Part shown: piece after piece, positions 54,489-63,568 of the stretch
How the letters are laid out: each line of letters opens with the position of its first letter
Position numbering within the stretch: the first letter of the stretch is position 1
Assembly (NCBI RefSeq): GCF_030125375.1
Contig: NZ_JASJUU010000001.1
Coordinates: 1,347,354 to 1,411,353 of the forward strand
Length of the DNA stretch: 64,000 nt
Source: Pseudoalteromonas umbrosa
GTDB lineage: Bacteria > Pseudomonadota > Gammaproteobacteria > Enterobacterales > Alteromonadaceae
Direction of reading: 5' to 3'
Position numbers and translations under genes: made by a program
Notes under the pieces: model-generated
Told to the model about the DNA's origin: nothing
The model's input: the letters and a program-made list of their open reading frames with translations, nothing else
Databases searched by the model: none

Positions 54489-54611
54489 GGCCTTCCTTAC
54501 TGTTGTCATTTTGTGCATACCACAAATTGATGCTAGTAACAGCTCGCAATAATTGCAAAGTCAGACACCCTATTTAACTGTGTTTGAACGCATTTTGTTC
54601 AATCTGCTTTA

Positions 54612-55265
54612 TCAAGCTCCAATCAAATGTTGTGATGTGAGCCCTGTTAAACTAGCCAATTTGAAATCTGCTTGTGCAAACTGATCACAGTTAAATTGAG
54701 CGCTTGAAGGCACCGCTAATGTGCGCATATTTGCAGCCTTTGCAGCAAGCAACCCTGTGACAGAATCCTCCACAGCTAGGCACTTCTCTGGGGCGACGCT
54801 GAGCCTTGCCGCAGCACTTAAGTAGACATCTGGGCTAGGCTTACCTGACAGCTCGTCTTCTGATGAGCAGCAAACAGAAAAATAATGTGCAATATTGAGA
54901 GCATTTAACACCACAGGAATAAGCCTCTCTGGCGCATTAGTCGCAAGACCAATCTTAATCTGTTTTTCACTTAAATAAGCCAAAGCATCATGCACACCAG
55001 ATAATGCCTTACCTTTTTGTAAAATAAGTTCCGCTACACAAGAGACGACGTTATCAGCGGCTTGTGAAATAGAAGGTCCATGCCATGGAGATTGCTGATA
55101 CCAAAACTTGGCAGCTCCAATGGTTGTCATTGACGCAGTATTTGCTGCCAAATCATCTGTCACATCCACACCTAAACTTGTAAATACCTGTTTTTCAGCT
55201 TGTTGCCACATGGGCTCGGAATCAATTAAGGTGCCATCCATGTCAAAAATTACCGCTTCTATCAT
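54612..55265 (-). CDS. HAD-superfamily sugar-phosphate phosphatase (HxpB-like)
   Basis: 217 residues. Motif I FDMDGTLIDSEP, motif II GLATNAP, motif III GKPSPDVY, motif IV AVEDSVTGL. Overall like E. coli HxpB/YniC, a hexitol and sugar phosphate phosphatase, including GVDV...TTIG..K.WY...PW.GPS. Overlaps the ASCH gene by 4 nt (ATGA). Confidence 0.88.
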   Translation of the reverse strand: MIEAVIFDMDGTLIDSEPMWQQAEKQVFTSLGVDVTDDLAANTASMTTIGAAKFWYQQSPWHGPSISQAADNVVSCVAELILQKGKALSGVHDALAYLSEKQIKIGLATNAPERLIPVVLNALNIAHYFSVCCSSEDELSGKPSPDVYLSAAARLSVAPEKCLAVEDSVTGLLAAKAANMRTLAVPSSAQFNCDQFAQADFKLASLTGLTSQHLIGA

Positions 55266-55813
55266 AGCTTTTCCAATGCAAAAACCACTTCAAATTCTTC
55301 ACATACAATAGGCATATCAGGCTTAGGTACAAATGCAGTCCCCGCTAATTCCCGATGATAATATGCCCAGTGCACTCGCTGCCAATAAGCAAGTGACTTA
55401 TCGCCCTCTCCTTCTATTTGCGCATAAGCTTCACTGATCTGATTAAATGGTGTAACAGACACTTTGGTTGTTTTTATAATGCATTGAGCTTCACCTTTGT
55501 AGTTTGTCACTACATTTAAATCGCCAGCTTGTGGCAATGCTTCATCATTTGCTTCATACCACCATAAAGACGGTGACGTGGCCTTTTTCTCTCCCATAAG
55601 CACCAAAGCGAGGCACGCATTTGCATCCACTTCGTTATCACAAAAGTGCCAGCTTTCGAGTTTCCGCTCTGGTAAGCCTTGCTCATCAAAATAACGTTTA
55701 CATATTTGAGCAACTGAAAGGTCTTGAGAATTATCAGCCAAACCATACTCCTTTTGGCAAATTAATGGATATGCACCAATAATAAAGACAGTCAGAACGA
55801 GAATAAACAGCAA
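55262..55813 (-). CDS. ASCH-domain protein with hydrophobic N terminus
   Basis: 183 residues. The ASCH/PUA-like part (about 50-183) includes KKATSPSLWWYE, LPQAGDLNVVTNYKGEAQCIIKTTKVSVTPF and the C-terminal EEFEVVF. ASCH domains bind RNA or act as amidohydrolases on acylcytidines (YqfB type). The N-terminal 20 residues form a hydrophobic segment unusual for this family; either this is membrane bound or exported, or the true start is further in. Translationally coupled to the HAD phosphatase. Confidence 0.82.
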   Translation of the reverse strand: MLFILVLTVFIIGAYPLICQKEYGLADNSQDLSVAQICKRYFDEQGLPERKLESWHFCDNEVDANACLALVLMGEKKATSPSLWWYEANDEALPQAGDLNVVTNYKGEAQCIIKTTKVSVTPFNQISEAYAQIEGEGDKSLAYWQRVHWAYYHRELAGTAFVPKPDMPIVCEEFEVVFALEKL

Positions 55814-55840
55814 AAATCGCTTTTTGCTGTTACAAATTGA

Positions 55841-56500
55841 TTACGCAAACTTATTTGCTAGTGAACGTGTTTCAACAAACGCTGTCTCCAATGAGTTTTG
55901 ATGACGTAAGTCAGCAAACTCTTGATACTCAGAGGCAATCTCAAATACTTGCTCACAGCCTAAGTACTTGGACAAGGTTTTAATATGCGGTGCTAAGTGA
56001 TTCATCGACTCTCTTACTCCCCCTTTTTCGAAGCCAAACTCTCCACATGACGTAATGAGAACCAAGCTTTTCCCACTCAAAATCGGCTCTAGTGGAAAAT
56101 CACCTCGATTTAAGTCAAAGCTAAATGTTTCATGGATCCGGACTATCTGATCAAACCATGCTTTTAATTGTGCGGGCATACCATAGTTATACATTGGGGT
56201 AGAAATAACGATGATATCGGCCACTTTCACCTCTTGAATTAGTTGATCTGATATTGCCAGCTTCTGGCGCTGTTGTTCACTGCGGCTCCGTTGTGGCGTA
56301 AATACGGCACCTAACCAATCCTGATCAGTAAAAGGTGGAGGATTCATTCCCACGTCGCGGTACTGATATGCTTTTATGGATGAGTTTTCTTTTAATTTCT
56401 CGATAAAGCTATGGGCTAAGCGTTTAGAGATTGAATCATGGCTCGGGTTGTCGTTAACACGCTTTCTGATACTTGAGTCTATATGAAGTATTGAGTACAT
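55841..56500 (-). CDS. FMN-dependent NADH-azoreductase/quinone reductase (AzoR-like)
   Basis: 219 residues. Flavodoxin fold with ILHIDSSIRKR at the FMN phosphate loop, ISTPMYNYGMPAQLKAWFDQIVR, and LITSCGEFGF. Reduces quinones or azo compounds with NAD(P)H. Divergent from a LysR gene 139 nt away, which is the usual layout for LysR control of a reductase. Confidence 0.87.
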   Translation of the reverse strand: MYSILHIDSSIRKRVNDNPSHDSISKRLAHSFIEKLKENSSIKAYQYRDVGMNPPPFTDQDWLGAVFTPQRSRSEQQRQKLAISDQLIQEVKVADIIVISTPMYNYGMPAQLKAWFDQIVRIHETFSFDLNRGDFPLEPILSGKSLVLITSCGEFGFEKGGVRESMNHLAPHIKTLSKYLGCEQVFEIASEYQEFADLRHQNSLETAFVETRSLANKFA

Positions 56501-56639
56501 CGAGTTATATACCTATTGTTGCTGTTCTATGGCTGCAATTTTGCTGTTTTTGCCATATCGCGACAAATGAAAAGAACCCAGACATAAATAAGTTTTACTC
56601 ATGTATAATTAAAATGACTTTATTTTTTAGGAATAACCG

Positions 56640-57479
56640 ATGACCAACGTTTCAATGCAAGCACTTAAGGTCTTTGACGCTGCAGCGCGCCACAACAGTT
56701 TTAAACTCGCAGCCGATGAGCTAAATCTCACGGCAACCAATGTGTCTCATCATATTAAAAACCTTGAAACGCGTTTGGGCATCGAACTATTCATTAGAAA
56801 AACACGAGAAGTCACGCTGACAACAGCTGGTACTGATCTGGCAAAAGCCACCAGTTCTGGATTTAGTACCATAGAGCGAGCGCTTCATCAGCTAGTAGAG
56901 CAAAGCAAATGTGTAGTCGTGCACACCACCTCGTCCTTTGCAGCCCAAATGCTGATCCCAGCCTTAAGAGATTTTGCGAAATTAAACCCAGATATTGATG
57001 TATCAGTGATCACCGGCGAACATCTAGTTCATGATAATCAGGCGATTACCATTCGATTTGGTGATATTAGCCACATTGAAAAGCACCAAATTCTCTCAAT
57101 TGAGCAATTTAATTTATATCTCAATCCAAACCTTGACAGCATAAATCAAAATACTGTTTTTATGCCAAAGTGGAAAAATCAATCTCTTCCCGAAGCTCCT
57201 TGGTCAGCGTGGTTAAGTCAAAACCAGATGAATGATAAACAATATGAGCTCATCACTTATGACCAAGAGCTCTATTGCATTCAAGAAGCCATTGCTGGCG
57301 CTGGCTGTGTGTTTGCCTCGCACAGCTTAGTTAACATGCTTGAACAAAACGGTGTATTAACTTGTTCAGCTTACCAACCTGTTTCCTCAAGCTTAGGATA
57401 TTATTTGTCCTCGCAAGAAGTACGCTACAGCCAACAACAGCAAAAATTTGTTAACTGGCTTAGAAAGAAATTTATCTAA
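56640..57479 (+). CDS. LysR-family transcriptional regulator
   Basis: 279 residues. Winged helix (about 6-65): ALKVFDAAARHNSFKLAADELNLTATNVSHHIKNLETRLGIELF, of the GcvA-like subgroup. Effector domain about 88-275. Likely controls the divergent azoreductase gene and itself. Effector unknown. Confidence 0.92.
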   Translation: MTNVSMQALKVFDAAARHNSFKLAADELNLTATNVSHHIKNLETRLGIELFIRKTREVTLTTAGTDLAKATSSGFSTIERALHQLVEQSKCVVVHTTSSFAAQMLIPALRDFAKLNPDIDVSVITGEHLVHDNQAITIRFGDISHIEKHQILSIEQFNLYLNPNLDSINQNTVFMPKWKNQSLPEAPWSAWLSQNQMNDKQYELITYDQELYCIQEAIAGAGCVFASHSLVNMLEQNGVLTCSAYQPVSSSLGYYLSSQEVRYSQQQQKFVNWLRKKFI

Positions 57480-57487
57480 ACATGGGT

Positions 57488-58033
57488 TTATTTCAATGGT
57501 AGTAACTTCAAACAGGCAGATCTGTAAAACGCTTTATCATGCAAAATACAACCGAATTCAGCGCGTACTATCATGCCTTCAAAAAAGGTCAGTAGCATCT
57601 CGGCGTATTCTTGTACATTAACTTGATTTTCACCCAGAGCACGAATAAATAAAGACAGCAGCCATGCTTTATGATCCACTGCAATTTCACTTGGTTTTTG
57701 CTGTGTGCATTTAAATTCTGATTGGGCATGCATAAACATGCAGCCCTTAAACTGCGGCGACCCAAACCAATTAAAATGCCAATCTAGAATAGCTGAGATT
57801 TTATCCTTCGGACTGTCATGAGCACTGATAACCTCATCAAGCATTTGCTCAAAGCGCTCATGCCGCCGATGCAACACTGCCTCCACTAAACCAAGCTTAT
57901 CGCCAAAACGGCGATACAAGGTGGTTTTGGACACTTTGGCTTCATCTCTTATCAGATCAACACCAACCACGTTAAACCCATGCTGGTTAAATAAGTCTTC
58001 TGCCACATCCAAAATATGCTGCTGTATATCCAT
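57488..58033 (-). CDS. TetR-family repressor
   Basis: About 181 residues. Helix-turn-helix (about 22-42, RDEAKVSKTTLYRRFGDK), variable C-terminal ligand domain. Divergent from an HPP-family membrane protein gene, with two inverted repeats between. The ATG giving MDIQQHILDVAEDLF is preferred over one 13 codons earlier, which would lie close to the first operator. Confidence 0.9.
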   Translation of the reverse strand: MDIQQHILDVAEDLFNQHGFNVVGVDLIRDEAKVSKTTLYRRFGDKLGLVEAVLHRRHERFEQMLDEVISAHDSPKDKISAILDWHFNWFGSPQFKGCMFMHAQSEFKCTQQKPSEIAVDHKAWLLSLFIRALGENQVNVQEYAEMLLTFFEGMIVRAEFGCILHDKAFYRSACLKLLPLK

Positions 58034-58063
58034 GTTTTTTTGCCAAGAAATTACTTGTCTGGA

Positions 58064-58083
58064 AGTGTACAAATCTGTACTCT
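58064..58083. promoter_or_regulatory. TetR operator-like repeat, site 1
   Basis: AGTGTACA-AATC-TGTACTCT: same layout as site 2, with six of eight arm positions complementary. Begins 31 nt upstream of the tetR start. Confidence 0.6.
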
Positions 58084-58094
58084 TTTTAGCAAGA

Positions 58095-58114
58095 TGTGTA
58101 CAGGTTTGTACACA
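58095..58114. promoter_or_regulatory. TetR operator-like repeat, site 2
   Basis: TGTGTACA-GGTT-TGTACACA: perfect 8-bp arms. 34 nt upstream of the HPP gene start and 31 nt from site 1 (centre to centre). Confidence 0.75.
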
Positions 58115-58147
58115 CTTAAAATTACAGCGCTAACGTAAGGAGATAAA

Positions 58148-58627
58148 GTGAGTAGATTAACTGATATTACAAAAGGTTTCGTAGGTGGTTTTTTGGGAAT
58201 TTGGGGATTAGGCATGCTCTCTTCGTTGGTGCATTACCCGATCTTAATGGCCCCGTTTGGCGCTACATGTGTATTACTTTTTGCGGTTCCTCATTCCCCG
58301 TTATCAAGGCCAAAAAATGTCATCGGCGGGCATTGCCTTTCAGCTGCCATCGGCTTGGTTATGTTATTTTTATTTGGCTCAAGCCTTTTATCCATCGCTA
58401 TTGGTGTTGGATTAGCAATTGCCCTAATGCAGCTGTTCAAGGTAGTTCATCCGCCAGCAGGCGCTACAACACTTGTTATCATCATGGCTGGCAATACACA
58501 CATCGACTTTTTATTGTTTCCGGTTTTGAGCGGCTGCTTATTCTTGGTTGCACTAGCCAGCCTTTTGAATTTAATGTACGTCAAATGGCAAAAAACGACA
58601 TCCTCAACAGAAACCGCCATTAAATAA
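58148..58627 (+). CDS. HPP-family membrane protein
   Basis: 159 residues, four membrane helices with the family signature VVHPPAGATTLV and MAPFGATCVLLFAVPHSPLSRPKNVIGGH. A member of this family is reported as a nitrite transporter in cyanobacteria and plants; the substrate here is unknown. Start is GTG with AAGGAG 5 nt upstream. Likely under the divergent TetR. Confidence 0.88.
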   Translation: MSRLTDITKGFVGGFLGIWGLGMLSSLVHYPILMAPFGATCVLLFAVPHSPLSRPKNVIGGHCLSAAIGLVMLFLFGSSLLSIAIGVGLAIALMQLFKVVHPPAGATTLVIIMAGNTHIDFLLFPVLSGCLFLVALASLLNLMYVKWQKTTSSTETAIK

Positions 58628-58749
58628 ATTTTCTTTAAACACTGGATAATATGTATCAATAAACACACAATAAAACTTCGATAAAATCCAAGCGCTTTTT
58701 TAACGCTTCATCCTTTAAGTCGACTAACACGCTAACAGCAGGAATTTTT

Positions 58750-59865
58750 ATGTTTGAGTCTTTTAATCCAATACCACGTATATTAATGGGTCCAGGTCCC
58801 TCTAATGTATCTCCGAGAGTTTTAGGAGCCCTATCTAGGCCAACTATTGGTCATTTAGACCCGCAATTCATCGGCTTAATGGACGAGATAAAACAGTTAC
58901 TGCAATATGCATTTAACACACAAAATGCCTTTACTATTGCCCTATCTGCGCCGGGCTCTGCGGGTATGGAAGCCTGTATTGTGAATCTCATCGAGCCCGG
59001 TGATAAAGTCATTGTGTGTATTAATGGTGTATTCGGTGGTCGTTTAAAAGAAAACATAGAACGCGTAGGTGCCAAAGCCATTGTTGTCGAAGATAAATGG
59101 GGTCATCCAGTCTCAGTTGACAAAGTGAGTGACGCCTTTAAAGCGAACCCTGATGCAAAAGCTTTGGCGTTTGTGCACGCAGAAACCTCAACAGGTGCCC
59201 GCAGTGATGCGAAAAGCTTATGCCAAATTGCACAGCAATATAACGCGCTAAGTATCGTGGATGCTGTTACTTCTCTTGGCGGCAGCGAGCTTAGAGTCGA
59301 TGAGTGGGGTATCGACGCCATCTATTCAGGTTCTCAAAAGTGCTTATCATGCGTACCGGGGATCTCTCCTGTCAGCTTCAGCGAAAAAGCGGTTGAAATA
59401 CTTAAATCTCGTCAAAGTAAGGTGCAAAGCTGGTTTTTAGATCAATCCTTGGTGATGGATTATTGGTCTGGTGAAGGTAAACGCTGCTACCATCACACAG
59501 CCCCGATTAATTCATTGTATGCGCTACATGAATCCTTACTTATGCTCAAGCAAGAAGGGCTAGAAAACGCATGGCAGCGTCATCAAAGATTGCATGAGAA
59601 GCTTCGTCATGGTCTTGAAAAGCTCGGCATTGAGTTTTTGGTTGATGAAGCACATCGCCTGCCTCAGCTCAATTCTGTTTTAGTGCCTGATGGGGTTGAT
59701 GATGCTCATGTCAGATCAACTTTATTAAGTAAATACAACCTAGAGATCGGTGCTGGACTTGGCCAGCTTGCAGGAAAGACATGGCGCATAGGTTTGATGG
59801 GCAGCACAGCCAATGAGCAAAACGTGGCCTTATTACTTGCAGCCTTAGAAGATACCATCAAGTAA
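58750..59865 (+). CDS. Class V PLP aminotransferase (alanine-glyoxylate/serine-pyruvate type)
   Basis: 371 residues. LMGPGPSNVSPRVLGALSRPTIGHLDPQF at the N terminus, the PLP Lys in YSGSQKCLSCVPG, HAETSTGARSD, and a C-terminal RIGLMGSTA. Family members use glyoxylate or pyruvate with Ala or Ser. Direction and substrates not visible. Stands alone, with a strong hairpin after it. Confidence 0.9.
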   Translation: MFESFNPIPRILMGPGPSNVSPRVLGALSRPTIGHLDPQFIGLMDEIKQLLQYAFNTQNAFTIALSAPGSAGMEACIVNLIEPGDKVIVCINGVFGGRLKENIERVGAKAIVVEDKWGHPVSVDKVSDAFKANPDAKALAFVHAETSTGARSDAKSLCQIAQQYNALSIVDAVTSLGGSELRVDEWGIDAIYSGSQKCLSCVPGISPVSFSEKAVEILKSRQSKVQSWFLDQSLVMDYWSGEGKRCYHHTAPINSLYALHESLLMLKQEGLENAWQRHQRLHEKLRHGLEKLGIEFLVDEAHRLPQLNSVLVPDGVDDAHVRSTLLSKYNLEIGAGLGQLAGKTWRIGLMGSTANEQNVALLLAALEDTIK

Positions 59866-59874
59866 AAATTATCT

Positions 59875-59899
59875 TGCAGGGGCAGTCATTGCCCCTGCA
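59875..59899. terminator. Terminator-like hairpin between convergent genes
   Basis: Perfect 10-bp stem TGCAGGGGCA / TGCCCCTGCA with a GTCAT loop, followed by CTTTAA. Between the aminotransferase (stop 59865) and cytochrome b561 (stop 59910). Confidence 0.75.
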
Positions 59900-59909
59900 C
59901 TTTAACTAG

Positions 59910-60416
59910 CTACTTGCGCGCATACAACACGCCCAAAAAATGCAAAACTATCAGCCACCATAGGGTGTCAATAAGCATTAAATGGATGTCTAGCATCTTG
60001 GCATAAAAGCGTCCGTCACTGCTAATCGCATCAGAAAGTTGCACACCAAATAATTGAATAACCTCCTCAGCGTTTATCGCCATACCCAATCCTGTGATCA
60101 CCAACCCTGATAGAATTAAATAAAAACATGCATGTACGCTCTTTACTAATCCCAAATGGAATGTATTGCGCATAGGTTGACGGGGAAGCCTGTTTGCGAA
60201 CAGTTTTTCCCAGCCAAGCCGTGCCAAAATTAAGCCAAATACCCCAAGCGCCATTAATGCATGCGTTTCAATCGCATCTTGACGGTGCAGCGCCTGACCT
60301 TTTATACGATAATCGATATTGTGAATTTGCGTACCCATATTCATTAAAATAAATAGGATCAAAAAAGCGGCAAACCAGTGAAGAGAACGATCGACAAGAT
60401 AGTGCTTATTCTTCAT
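59910..60416 (-). CDS. Cytochrome b561-family membrane protein
   Basis: 168 residues, four membrane helices. Heme-ligand His candidates in SLHWFAAFLIL, ETHALMALGVFGLILARLGW, KSVHACFYLILSGL and DIHLMLIDTLWWLIVLHF, spaced as in bacterial cytochrome b561. Electron carrier at the inner membrane; donor and acceptor unknown. Confidence 0.87.
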   Translation of the reverse strand: MKNKHYLVDRSLHWFAAFLILFILMNMGTQIHNIDYRIKGQALHRQDAIETHALMALGVFGLILARLGWEKLFANRLPRQPMRNTFHLGLVKSVHACFYLILSGLVITGLGMAINAEEVIQLFGVQLSDAISSDGRFYAKMLDIHLMLIDTLWWLIVLHFLGVLYARK

Positions 60417-60539
60417 AAAATAATCCTTTATTTCTTAGACAAGACCCTATTTATATTAGCGCCAAGAAATAAAGTTTCAATAATTTCTGAAAGAATAAAA
60501 GAGGGCTCGTGATGAGCCACTCTGGACGATTGCTAATCG

Positions 60540-61184
60540 TTACGGATTGACGCTACAGTCTGTGAGTTTTACCCAAGCTTCTGGGTTTTGCTCTGGTGAG
60601 CTTTGAGTCCACCAGCTGGCTTTGTAAATTGCCTGCTCGAATGTAACTTGGTTATCTCTCACATAGGTGTTGCCAGCTTCAAACTCAGGCGCTCTACATA
60701 GCGGTGACAGCGCGCCATAGAAGCCAGTAATCGAATCGAGCTTGAGGTTTGACGAAGTACCATAATCAACCCCTTCAGCTATGGTTACAGCACCATCAAA
60801 TGCTGAAATATGCCAGTTAAACCTTATATTCGCGCTGTCAACGCTGCCATGAATTTCAATATTTGACACCAAAATGGCATCATAAGGCCAGAGTCCATAC
60901 TCATGCATATACCCCTGAAAATCCCCGATCCAATTACTGACACTTTCTGCCCCTGTAACTCTAAGTCCAGCGGTTGTTGGGTCTTGATAACGAAACCCTG
61001 GATTAACGGCCTGCTCTAAATGACTTACACGATCAGCTGCTTCGTGAATATTCCAAGAACTCATATATGCAAGTACATTTTGCTTAAGCTGCTCTGATTG
61101 TGCCTGTGTTAAAGGCTGCGCAATGGTGTTACAGCTTAAAAAACTTGACCCTAATAAAACTAAACCTGCTTGAATAGATTTCAT
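60540..61184 (-). CDS. Secreted NTF2/SnoaL-like domain fused to a chitin-binding CBM5/12
   Basis: 214 residues. Signal peptide (ending IAQ, about 22), an NTF2/SnoaL-like domain (about 28-155, with YQDPTTAGLRVTG and IRFNWHISAFDGAVTIAEGVDY), then a C-terminal carbohydrate-binding module of family 5/12 (about 165-212: EFEAGNTYVRDNQVTFEQAIYKASWWTQ, EAWVKL), whose aromatic triad is in place. No hydrolase catalytic domain seen. Cys pair in the C-terminal half. Confidence 0.78.
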   Translation of the reverse strand: MKSIQAGLVLLGSSFLSCNTIAQPLTQAQSEQLKQNVLAYMSSWNIHEAADRVSHLEQAVNPGFRYQDPTTAGLRVTGAESVSNWIGDFQGYMHEYGLWPYDAILVSNIEIHGSVDSANIRFNWHISAFDGAVTIAEGVDYGTSSNLKLDSITGFYGALSPLCRAPEFEAGNTYVRDNQVTFEQAIYKASWWTQSSPEQNPEAWVKLTDCSVNP

Positions 61185-61372
61185 GATGACTCCTAGTCGT
61201 TGTATTTATCACCTTTTTAGTTTTAAAGCGCTGCAAACAAAATTATTCCATCTTGATAAAAGAGGAAATCTTTGAATTAATATCGATACCTATCAGGTAA
61301 TTACACATGTCAATTTAGTTAAATTGACAATTCAGAACGTGCATTACCACGCTCACTAAGGATAAGTTGATT

Positions 61373-62392
61373 ATGTGGCTTGAACTACAACAAGAGTTTT
61401 ATCTCGTATCGTGTTTATTGACATTATTTTGTGCAGGCCAAATGCAAAGATTCGAGTGTAGCTTTAATACCCGCTTGCCATTTTTGACCTTAGCGAATTG
61501 TGCTTTATTGCTGATCCCATTCACCAGCTATCTTCAAATTAAGTTTAATATTCATGCACCTTTACTTTCCCAGTTAGCCAACAACTGTATTTTATTATTT
61601 TGTGGGCTTGCTTATTTATTTTATCGATATGAGGTAACACCTAAGCTCAATACAATCTTGCTACATTGCACGCCTTTTTTTGCTTTTCTAATAGTCAAAC
61701 TCACCGACTTTCATACTCAGACTGCGCTAATGTATGTTGTCTATTTTGGCTTGATGTTCAGCTATGTAACGGCGATATGGCATAGCCAAGGTGTAGCAAA
61801 CGCAAAAACATTAAAAAAAAGTAAGTTATTGCTGTTCTGGGTGGTGTTTGTAGTTGCACTCAATGGCGGTGTTGCCATCGCATTCTTAAGCAAATCACCA
61901 TTGACCTATCCTCTTTGGCTACTATTGAACATCAGCGTTTGTGTTTATTTATTGGCATGTTCTTTCACTGCAGTCTATTGCATTAAGCAAACTGACCTAA
62001 CGGGATCAGTTGATACACCAATATCAGAAAAACAGCTACAGCTAAGCCCCTCGATTGCCCGAAGCTGCATCGATGAGCTCAAACAGTTACTTGAAAAAGA
62101 ACAAGTATTTTTAGACAACCAATTGACGCTTGCACAGCTTGCAGACCAGCTTGGACTGACTCAACATCAAACCTCAGAGCTGTTAAATGAGCATATGAAC
62201 AAGAGCTTTTACACATTACTCAATGAGCACAGAATCCATTTCGCTTGTGAGCTACTCAAAAAAAGTACAACAAGGGATAACATCACTCAAATCGCCCTTG
62301 ATAGCGGTTTTAATAATAAAAGTTCTTTTTATACGGAATTTAAGAAACAACTGGGCACTACCCCAAGTAAGTGGCGCGCTCAATATGCGTAA
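61373..62392 (+). CDS. Membrane-bound AraC-type transcriptional regulator
   Basis: About 339 residues. Seven membrane helices (about 10-205) followed by an AraC helix-turn-helix pair (about 240-339: LTLAQLADQLGLTQHQTSELLNEHMNKSFYTLLNEHR and ITQIALDSGFNNKSSFYTEFKKQLGTTPSKWR). This layout, with a membrane sensor and C-terminal HTH, is known in marine bacteria. Start ATG 61373 (AAGGA 10 nt upstream); TTG 61367 is an alternative with 4-nt spacing. Confidence 0.9.
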   Translation: MWLELQQEFYLVSCLLTLFCAGQMQRFECSFNTRLPFLTLANCALLLIPFTSYLQIKFNIHAPLLSQLANNCILLFCGLAYLFYRYEVTPKLNTILLHCTPFFAFLIVKLTDFHTQTALMYVVYFGLMFSYVTAIWHSQGVANAKTLKKSKLLLFWVVFVVALNGGVAIAFLSKSPLTYPLWLLLNISVCVYLLACSFTAVYCIKQTDLTGSVDTPISEKQLQLSPSIARSCIDELKQLLEKEQVFLDNQLTLAQLADQLGLTQHQTSELLNEHMNKSFYTLLNEHRIHFACELLKKSTTRDNITQIALDSGFNNKSSFYTEFKKQLGTTPSKWRAQYA

Positions 62393-62528
62393 ACAGCTTT
62401 CATAGTTATGCAACAGGATAAATCACTCTCAGGCTACCCGTTTAATTAAGTGAGGATTCATTCATCCTAAGTAAGTTATTGCTTAGTGGAACTGTATTTA
62501 CATGAATGAGTAAAAAGGAAATTGAGTC

Positions 62529-62969
62529 GTGAAACGTTACGCTGTTTATGTCGCACTTATACTTACAATAATCTGTATTGCTCCTGTGTTTATACCAACA
62601 ACACTATGTGGTCCAACACCACCAAAGTTAAAGATCCAATCAGATGTTGCAGTGATAAGCAAAATGTTAGCTTTAAACGAAAAGACACTGGAACTGAATT
62701 CGAGTCACTCCGACAACATAACACAATACAAAAACACACTCGCCAAGACGTTAAATGACTCTCCACTCGACCCATGGGATAAAGCCTACGGCTTTGAATA
62801 TTTAGGAAGTGAACCTAGAACTTTTATCATTTGGAGTACAGGCTCTTTGAACTCAGAAGCGGGTTTGATAATGTTCACCTTCACAAAAGTGAATGGTGAC
62901 TATAAAGCCGCTAGATTACAAAGCGCCGAGCAACATACAAAGCTCAATGTGTTAAGAGGTGAACACTGA
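62529..62969 (+). CDS. GspG-like (T2SSG domain) membrane-anchored protein
   Basis: 146 residues. N-terminal membrane helix (about 7-25), then a small domain whose C-terminal half has the GspG pattern: LDPWDKAYGFEYLGSEP, then IIWSTGSLNSEAG, close to the pseudopilin DPWGxPYxY..PG...SxGxDGxxG. The prepilin G/FTxxE cleavage motif is missing and no type II secretion genes are near, so it is not a normal pseudopilin. Start is GTG with AAGGA about 9 nt upstream. Confidence 0.72.
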   Translation: MKRYAVYVALILTIICIAPVFIPTTLCGPTPPKLKIQSDVAVISKMLALNEKTLELNSSHSDNITQYKNTLAKTLNDSPLDPWDKAYGFEYLGSEPRTFIIWSTGSLNSEAGLIMFTFTKVNGDYKAARLQSAEQHTKLNVLRGEH

Positions 62970-63018
62970 AAAATCAGCCTCTTGCTGACTCTGTTACCGC
63001 ACAAACATAAGCCCAAAC

Positions 63019-63327
63019 CTACTGACCTGATTGAAACTGCCCTGCAACTCTGACATATTCATCCACCTCATACTCATCAGCCTGAGCAAGCTCCTCTGGG
63101 GTGATTTCAAATATCGTGCCTTCAACAATATCTGACTCGCTACCTGTGTATTTCAAAATCGGATGTACGTCTTTACCACTGGTTTTAATCACCTCTTCAT
63201 CGGTAATTTTAACCTCGGATAGCACATAGCCAACAAGCTGGTCTTTTTTGCCTTTTAGTTTTCGACCAAACGTTTCAATTTGAACATGTTCTAACTGCAA
63301 TGTGCCATATGAAAACAGCTTTTCCAT
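63019..63327 (-). CDS. Gamma-glutamylcyclotransferase/AIG2-like protein
   Basis: 102 residues. LFSYGTLQLEHVQ at the N terminus (phosphate-loop-like YGTL) and DEYEVDEYVRV with the catalytic-type Glu. Short member of the AIG2/GGCT superfamily. Only 49 nt from the end of the convergent GspG-like gene. Substrate unknown. Confidence 0.85.
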   Translation of the reverse strand: MEKLFSYGTLQLEHVQIETFGRKLKGKKDQLVGYVLSEVKITDEEVIKTSGKDVHPILKYTGSESDIVEGTIFEITPEELAQADEYEVDEYVRVAGQFQSGQ

Positions 63328-63568
63328 TTTTTAGCCTCTCCCACTGAATAAAATAAACGATTAGGAACCGAAATTTATATCGCTGAGCACGAAAGTACAA
63401 GCTACTGATTAAATTAATAAATAATTAAATATGCCATAAATGTTCCATAAGAATGCACAATATCTGAACTTTGCTATCTATAAACAAAGTCTTGCGCTCT
63501 ACCTTCATAAAATACTAAGTAATTTCTTGCTACTTACTCACTGACTTATTTTTATCAGCTTGGCCCCT

